From Isoetes taiwanensis (Eukaryota; Streptophyta; Lycopodiopsida; Isoetales; Isoetaceae), in the NCBI GenBank assembly GCA_021234155.1, contig JAJEKV010000077.1:1535012-1599011 (forward strand): a stretch of 64,000 nucleotides of DNA. Reading direction: 5' to 3'. The notes under the pieces were generated by a model. The model was not told the origin of the DNA, did no database searches, and saw nothing but the letters and a program-made list of their open reading frames with translations. A program made the position numbers and the translations under genes. Shown here piece after piece: positions 57,830-64,000 of this stretch (positions are counted from its first letter, which is position 1; each line of letters starts with the position of its first letter).

Positions 57830-58825
57830 AGAACTGGTTAATGTCCGCACTCGCTCTCCTTCACGCGGCTCCTCCACCCCCTCCACAATTCCATCTCGCG
57901 AAAGGTTTGAAAAGTGTGTCCGCCCATCCCTCCTGCTGGCCCGTCAAATGTGGCAACGCCGGCATGCGACCTTGCATATTAAATATGGCATATTGTAACT
58001 CGTGAAAAATCCATCCGCCTTGCAAGGTTGGATGTAGCGGCTTTGCAACATCCAATCAAGAACACATCGCATGTGCATACGATGCCCACACCCTAGAGTG
58101 TACCCCACACTGTGGGGTTGTCACCACAAAATTGGCAATGTCTCAATCAACAACCTTTAGCTCTTCCCAATCGACTCTCATACAAATACTGCGAGGGAGA
58201 TAGGATATCGATCGCCCAAAGTCACCCTAAAAGGGTCGAGTCTAACGATTTGGTCAAATTGCTGCAAGTGCTCGTTGTTTTCTCTAGGACCGTTGCCTCC
58301 CTCGTTTTAATGCCGCTAGTTGCCGTTTAAGCGTCCTCTAATTCAGCCATCTTATCATACCCATCGTACGGTCCTTCAAAGCGAATATTCTCCTCGAGAA
58401 AATTGTCGGGTTCCGACTTCTCTCATTCTCTAGTTGGGCCCGAATATCCACAAAGGTCATTCACGGCTCCGGTAGCGGCTACCCTCACCTCCAAAAGTTG
58501 GATAGCGTCGGCAACAAGGTATGTAATGGTGATGGGCTCACCATGTAGCCCACTCTCGCTATCTTCCGATAGCTTGACCCTCTTCGTCTTTGCCACTACC
58601 GCTTCCTTGCCTCCATTCCTACTCCCATAATTTACGGGCACTTCCTTCACAAGCTCAGTAGTATACTTGTTGCCAAAACTCTTACTAAACTCACCGCTGT
58701 GGGGTAAATGTCCCTTCACTTGGACATGACGCCGAGTGCTTTTGCTCAACCACGAGCATTCTTGCACTCGTGGAGCCTTATACTTACCCCCGCCTACTAG
58801 GCCACTCACTTTCAAACTCATTCTT
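57830..58825 (-). pseudogene. Unrecognised minus-strand coding-like region
   Basis: A 132-codon minus frame (58821-58423) carries RVQECSWLSKSTRRHVQVKG and PITITYLVADAIQLLEVRVA. Downstream frames give LRHCQFCGDNPTVWGT, a Cys-x2-Cys pair, and a CKAATSNLARRMDFSR stretch (58140-58000). The same strand and distance suggest a continuation of the gene at 59740-61287, but no family was recognised. Confidence 0.35.
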
Positions 58826-58829
58826 GTCC

Positions 58830-59735
58830 AAATTTGTGATTACATCGTTAAGTAGTCCGCTCCACTTGACAATAGCCAGCCCCCTCGCCCGGCTACATTA
58901 TGCACCTCTGTGATGGTGCAATTATCCCTCTTTGAAACTTCATCCATCGTGACGCAACCTTCTTAACTTTCTGCGTCGAAACTCATTCGCCCTTGCATGT
59001 CTTCTTTGCTCTCTCCATTTGCCGAGCGGTGACATCTCAAGCTCGTTCTCCAACCCTTGATGCCAAGGAGACTGAGTAGAGGGGTCCTCAAATTAGAGGG
59101 AACCGAAAATCCATGCTGATCCTCCCCGCTCTCGACGCGCACTCATTATTCCGTGTCGATTTCAATTCTTCGGCCCTGTTAGGTAGGGACATAATTTGGA
59201 CTGCCGACTTCTATAGGTGCAATTGACCGACTTGTATAGGTGTGCTTTGACTTCTTGTCTTTATAATGTTAAGTTAGCTGCGACATATAAAAAGCATAGA
59301 ATAAATAACACAAAAACACACGAAAAAAGGAAAACTAAGCTACACAACACACATAGACAATAATCTTTCATGTAGCATCGGACAATAATCTTTCATTTAA
59401 TGAATTTAGTTGGAATATTATGTAATACAAGGATGTTTGAATGTAAGTGAATATGCACGCTAAGCGTGACTAGGACCAGCTTGGTCTAATGCATCGTCCG
59501 CCACCCCTCTCGCCAAGTTGAAGAATCCAATCTGATTCCAATTGTGGCCTCGTGCAAGCGGAATTGGAGAGCAATGAAAAACTTTCGCATTGTGTCAAGT
59601 AGTCAAATAGGCCATATCAAATTTTCGTGTTTTGTCCCTCATTGGCGACTCAACGCAATGTTTCAAATAGTCGCACATTCTCCGTGCTTGCCTTGTTGCT
59701 CCAAGTTTCCTATTGACTCCATGTAGGAGTACTTA
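58830..59735. other. No gene recognised
   Basis: Mixed composition with short minus-strand coding-like pieces (for example QMERAKKTCKGE near 59015). There is an AT-rich stretch at 59270-59460 in which CAATAATCTTTCAT is duplicated. Confidence 0.35.
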
Positions 59736-59739
59736 CTAG

Positions 59740-61287
59740 CAAAGTCCCCTAAGTAGTAGACAATGTATCGGCTGCCGGTGTAAATCAAAGTCAACCCTTG
59801 CGTGCCTTCGTCTTGAGCCACTACCAAAAAAAAAGATCATCATGCATATATGGATGCCCGGCCCTTTCCATCTCAATTCTTTTCTTACCTTATCCATCCA
59901 TACCCTTTGTAATGCCATCGTTTTACCTCCACCGCTGCCTCGTGGATCAACCTCGATTCACCCCAATCACAAATGCCAATGTACCTGCGACGAGGATTAA
60001 TACATCCCTTCTCCTTTCCATAATCAAAATGGAGCAATATATTGCCCGGATGCAAGTCCATATGCAAATATCTTTCTTGATGGAGCTTTAGAGTCCGCCA
60101 TCTGAGAATGACATTGCTAAGTCCCCAACCCTAGAGGCAACAAATAATTCTTTCTTTTCAGCTCCTCAAGCAGCCTCAAGTCCGTCTCAACTCTGGGGAC
60201 AGCTCCCAACTTCTTAAATGCAAGCTCTGCAAGGCATTGGACCCATGACTTGTAAAGAAGGTTGCCAACTAACCTCCATTCCAAAAAAGGGAAAATTAAG
60301 CCTTGTCTTTCTAGGCGGTTGTGCTACCAATGCGCCAGATATACACCCGTGCCTAACTTGCATTCCTCGACTCCCTCATGTTCTTGAAAGATAGCTTCCA
60401 CTAACTTATTGGGTTACGTACTATGCTGAAAATTATTATGTTGAAGTTTTACACAATAAGGTTCATCTTTAATAAAACTAGACCCTAAAATATTGCACTT
60501 TATACACTTGCACCATATGAACGAGAACCAATTAGATTTATTGCTTTTTATTATTTGTGATGAATCTACCATGGCAAACCAAGTAGTCTTGGCATCGCGC
60601 TCTTCTGAGCTTCCCACTCCCTATCTGTCTCACCGGGACGTTTGGCTTTTATGGTTTGCGCCAACACTTTCTTAACAAGATGGGGGGGTTGATGGGCCTC
60701 TTTCTTCAATTTTTGTTGGTCCACGCATTCCATGTCTTTGCTTTTTCTTTCAACTCTAGCCTCAAGCGATGACTACTCAAATTTGCAACTTCATCATCAT
60801 ATTGCCCGTAGTGCGGCTAATATTACCCACTATCCATGTATACCTCTCTTGCTCACTCTTTTCGGGGTCTAGCTCCATCATTGAAGCTTAAAAGCCCTCT
60901 CGGCATCTTTTACCCGATACCCATGGTAGTCTAGCCATCCTTCCTTCTTGCTAGTAATCAATTCCAAATCTGGAACAGGCATTGCACGCGACCCGATTAC
61001 ACAACCGGTTCATGAAATCTGGTCTCAAAGTAGACCATGCTTGTTGTGGTCTACTTCTTTTCTGGCGGTCTTTGCAAGATGACTTCGAGGTTGTTAGCGT
61101 GAGACGCCAATGCCTCTACCGGTTGCGGCTCTATCCGAGACACTAATGCCACATTTGGTTGCAAGTTAACTTCAGCTCTCTTCTTCAAGTCATACTTCTT
61201 GTTTTTAAGATCGTTGTCTAGCGGGCTAGCAAAATCGCGACTCGCCGATAATACGCAACCGACAAATAAAGAACACCTACAAGTCAA
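59740..61287 (-). pseudogene. Kinase-like protein gene relic
   Basis: The minus-strand order is: KKRAEVNLQPNVALVSRIEP (61287-61051 frame); VKKVLAQTIKAKRPGETDRE (about 60640); FPFLEWRLVGNLLYKSWVQC and LAFKKLGAVPRVETDLRLLE (60290-60150); LKLHQERYLHMDLHPGNILL (about 60085-60030), with the kinase catalytic-loop pattern H-x-D-L-H-x-x-N; YIGICDWGE (about 59970), where DWG stands in the place of the metal-binding DFG; then a basic AVEVKRWHYKGYGW. A single-base shift near 60124 and later stops break the frame. HxDLHxxN plus DWG is characteristic of an atypical kinase-like family; I recall related sequences from non-flowering plants, but this is memory only. It is probably host sequence carried inside the transposon. 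Confidence 0.55.
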
Positions 61288-61299
61288 GCAAAGATAAAA

Positions 61300-61890
61300 C
61301 TTTCAATTTAGTGCTTAGCACATGAGGGTAAATCAACTCACTTTAACCAAAACAAAACACTAATTTTATGCTTCCTACACTAAGACCCTAACATGAGTAT
61401 GTATGTGCAAGGCCAAGGATAGGGTAACAAATAAAAGGACCAAAACACGATTTATGATCTATAGCCCAGCTACTTCCAAAATGCAAGGCTAGCAAGTTTT
61501 AAATGCATTGCACTTGTCCTAGGTCACGCTTTTTCAAAAGACGAGACCAATCGAATGCTTATCAAAACATACGCCCGGTTCTATATTAGTGTCTGACTTT
61601 CATCAACAACACCATCGAACTAGGGTGTGAATTGATAAAACATTCTCCTAACCCTTAATAAAAATTACAACGCACACCTTCGACAATCACAAGTGACCAA
61701 GGCCAACAACTTGCGTCGGCGAGGGTTATACTCTTACTAAAGGAAGACCCTAGTTGCCTTAAGCCCGGCCGAAGCCACCCACCCCGGCATGGCGCCAAAT
61801 AAATCTTGCAATACCGGGGCAAGGGGCATGCCTATGCTCTTGGCAACACACAACCCTAAAAACCCCTCTCGGTTGTTGTTTAAGGAAGGC
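61300..61890. other. No gene recognised
   Basis: Mixed composition without coding continuity or obvious repeats. Confidence 0.4.
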
Positions 61891-61899
61891 AACCAATTT

Positions 61900-62145
61900 C
61901 TTTTTTTTTTTGGTTTTTTTTTTTTTTTTACTTGCTTTAAATTATTATTTTTTTTTTATTTGCTTAAATTATTATTATTATTTTTTTTTTTTTTCTAAAA
62001 TAGGTAAGCTCAGCCTACGGAACAAGGCACTCACCATCGTTAAGCCCCTTACGGGGGCAACAAAGGAGGCCTAATCAAGGACCTAACCCGCCTACCTATA
62101 AAAAACAACAAAAAAAACCCTAAAACTAAGAAAAAAAAAAAAAAG
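61900..62145. repeat. Homopolymer-rich T and A blocks
   Basis: Long T runs with ATTATTATT spacers at 61900-61995 are followed by A runs at 62100-62145. They would pair as an imperfect foldback. Confidence 0.7.
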
Positions 62146-62224
62146 GTTTTGGGTGGCAAATTGCAAGGTTGGGCCAGGAAATACCTTGTTTGCGCGAAAA
62201 CTAAATCCACCTTGAAATATATAA

Positions 62225-62520
62225 AAAATTTCTTAGACGCTGAAAACTTTCAGACGACTGTGAACTTTTTTCAGCGACTGTAGAACGTGAAAAACCAAAT
62301 CTGTGAACACCGCCCGGTTTGGCGTCGCGGAATAATTCCAGCGTCTGCGAAAAACTTCGTCTGTACGCCGGCGAAGTTTCCAGCGTCTGTAGTCGACCAG
62401 CACTTTATATTTAGAATTAAGTATTTCGGCGACGCCAAGTTTTTTCAGCGTCGACGCTTTTCGTGAAGCTTCAGACGTCTGTAGTTTTTTTTCCCACCGG
62501 CGAGGTTTTTATATCGTTAA
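62225..62520. repeat. Right subterminal repeat array
   Basis: TTTCAGACGACTG, TTTCAGCGACTGTAG, CCAGCGTCTG, GGCGTCGC and TTCAGACGTCTGTAG words match the left array at 52850-53120. Confidence 0.75.
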
Positions 62521-62893
62521 ATCACGCATTTTATTAAAAAATACGATTTTTGACTTTATCGTCGGAAATTTTAATTTTATGCATTTAACCTATCCCTGCC
62601 AAGTACAACTATCATGCTCTAGTAATGTCAAAAGATAGTGCTTATTTATCATTCCTATTAAACATCAATACACATCATATACATTAAGCTGTTATAAAGA
62701 CCAACTACAACTATCATGTTCCAGTACCATGTCAAAAGATAATGCTTATTTATCATGTCATCGAATTGTATTGATGCACCATATTGTATAACCAGATATG
62801 GTTTGTAAACTTTTTGGCCCACAAATCGATATTGGTTTTAGGATTTGGTTTTCACTAATGAATCATTACAAAAAAATCATACTGATTCAATTT

Positions 62894-62906
62894 TGGGGGC
62901 CTTGTG
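62894..62906 (+). repeat. Right terminal inverted repeat
   Basis: TGGGGGCCTTGTG; exact reverse complement of 51501-51513, followed by the duplicated TTC. Confidence 0.9.
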
Positions 62907-63537
62907 TTCATAAGTACATCTTAACCTAATCATATATATCTAACTTACAGTTAGGGTTCCTTGATTAGGGTTCAAGATGTTGAATAAGGGTTCTAGGGTG
63001 GCTCTACTCTACTAGATACGAAATACTAACCCATCTGGAGTGCTAACTTCCAAATGAACTACCAAGAGCACTACTCCACATACCTGCTCCAGACGCACTC
63101 CCTCCCAATCCTGGCATCTCCATGGTCTTCGAATGGTCAAAGCTGCACTTGATCCAAGATCAAATCCACACTCCGGGGGCTGCTGCACTAGACTAGGCCA
63201 CAAGCGGTGCGCTCAAAACGGAGTTTCGAAAAGTGGATGAGTCTCGGGGGTGCTAGGGTCAGGAAAGAGGTCTAGGGTTAGGGTTTGGGCTAATATAAGT
63301 TAGGGTCCGCATGGGATGCCATGTGGCACCAATGGGGTGGGGTCGTGTGGCGGTTGCCCAATAGGATAAGGCCATGTGGAAATGGACCTTATCCTAAGGT
63401 TATCTAAGTTAAGCATGTAACTTAGATGTGCACCCATTGCCACTTCCTAAGGTATACAAGGCTACATTGGTAGACTTGTATAGTGACGGGTCCAGGAATA
63501 TACGTATTTATGGCATATATTCCCCTGGAACGTCACA
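62907..63537 (-). repeat. 3' LTR of gypsy B, second part
   Basis: The LTR resumes with TTAACCTAATCATATATATC (LTR A: CTAACCTAATCACATGAATC) and runs to GGAACGTCACA. The two parts add to 1,636 bp, against 1,593 bp for LTR A. The TATA-like element is weaker here (minus strand CTTATATTAGCC at about 63291-63302). Confidence 0.9.
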
Positions 63538-63551
63538 TTCTCCCCCCTTAG
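63538..63551 (-). other. Polypurine tract of gypsy B
   Basis: The minus strand reads CTAAGGGGGGAGAA directly upstream of the LTR start TGTGACG. Confidence 0.85.
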
Positions 63552-64000
63552 GATAATGCTATCCTCAGCATTACGCTAAGGTAACTACACTACACGCTCC
63601 TGCAAAAACAAGATACATGCAATATCTATTATTCAATTAACATATAGTATGGGCTATATTTATACCTATACAAAATTATATAGCCTTAATAATAGTAACG
63701 CTATAGTAAGTCAAAACATTATCACATAACATTAGGGTTCATAATTTTTAAGTCTAAATTATGCCTCCCCGCCTCCACTTAATGTGCTCCCGTCGGTGCT
63801 CCCCTATGCTCGCCCTGCACGAGTAGCACATTACATTAGTTAAGTTAATAATTGTGGTTTTAGGGGACCACCCCCCTTACCTACCTCCTTGAGCCGAACT
63901 ACTAGCTGAAGGTTACCCTACTACCTTGCACCCGATCATGGCCCCTAAGGATTTGAGCTTAAAGAACATTTAAGATGCTCTTATCATCGCCCATGATCAA
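63552..64000 (-). mobile_element. Gypsy B internal region, partial
   Basis: This matches the 3' untranslated region of element A: GAGTAGCACATTA, AATTGTGGTTTTA-GGGGACC, CCGATCATGGCC and CATCGCCCATGATCA occur in the same order. The element continues beyond the window. Confidence 0.8.

Larger units (their letters stand above)
51501..62906 (+). mobile_element. 11.4-kb DNA transposon nested in LTR B (CACTA-like ends)
   Basis: The ends are perfect 13-bp inverted repeats, CACAAGGCCCCCA at 51501-51513 and TGGGGGCCTTGTG at 62894-62906. TTC is duplicated on both sides (51498-51500, 62907-62909), and LTR sequence resumes exactly after it. CAC...GTG ends, a 3-bp duplication and arrays of AGCGTCTG/GACGCTGA words inside both ends (52850-53120, 62225-62520) are CACTA characters. 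However, the only transposase recognised inside is hAT-type (53634-55745), which normally goes with 8-bp duplications. The element also contains four foldback repeats (56581-57586), an unrecognised minus-strand region (57830-58825) and a kinase-like relic (59740-61287). Either the hAT gene is a nested or captured passenger, or this is an unusual combination. Confidence 0.85.

Noticed and set aside
1-64000. CRISPR arrays, bacterial operons, ribosome-binding sites, rRNA genes
   Set aside because: No evenly spaced short repeats with unique spacers and no compact prokaryotic gene layout; all context is plant nuclear.

Overview
This window looks like nuclear DNA of a land plant with a large, repeat-dominated genome. 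It holds CACTA, hAT and Ty3/gypsy elements of plant type, an initiator-tRNA-Met primer-binding site, GT-AG introns and almost no intact reading frames. There is no sign of bacterial, plastid or viral-genome organisation. Species cannot be named from the sequence. Copies of each repeat differ by many small deletions, so most genes are broken and are annotated here as relics.

Layout. 1-3659 and 12519-16750 are two blocks of one tandem array, with monomers of about 290 bp organised in a higher-order unit of about 1.08 kb. Between them lies a degraded CACTA transposon (about 4700-12518, minus strand) with Tnp2, DUF4218-like and DUF4216-like remnants, a possible SET-domain fragment and GACGCC-rich subterminal repeats. 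Its right end carries a CACTACAAG terminal repeat. A second CACTA-like unit (about 16752-24205) holds a 0.77-kb polypyrimidine tract, four tandem tRNA-like modules, unrecognised plus-strand coding-like sequence and short AT-rich repeats. It abuts a truncated gypsy element (gypsy-C, 24206-28733, minus) with gag, protease and RT but no RNase H or integrase.

28734-36200 is a mixed segment. It contains a tandem/inverted repeat, a plus-strand intron-containing relic with a ParB/sulfiredoxin-like motif, three tandem 435-bp units that each carry a minus-strand tRNA-type promoter (SINE-like), and a compact 94-codon frame.

37095-50480 (minus) is a multi-exon gene of a large uncharacterised plant protein family. 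Gypsy element A (39554-49139) cuts it in two with a 5-bp target duplication, ACTAT, and the reading frame resumes across the insertion. A second element of the same family and orientation (element B) begins at 50496. Its 3' LTR is itself split by an 11.4-kb DNA transposon (51501-62906) with 13-bp perfect terminal inverted repeats and a 3-bp TTC duplication.

That nested transposon is the most unusual object here. Its ends, target duplication and subterminal motifs look CACTA-like, but the only transposase seen in it is hAT type (BED, DUF659, hAT C-terminus). It also carries a minus-strand kinase-like gene relic and two kinds of long foldback repeats. The order of events read from the nesting is: host gene, then gypsy A and B, then the 11.4-kb element inside the LTR of B.
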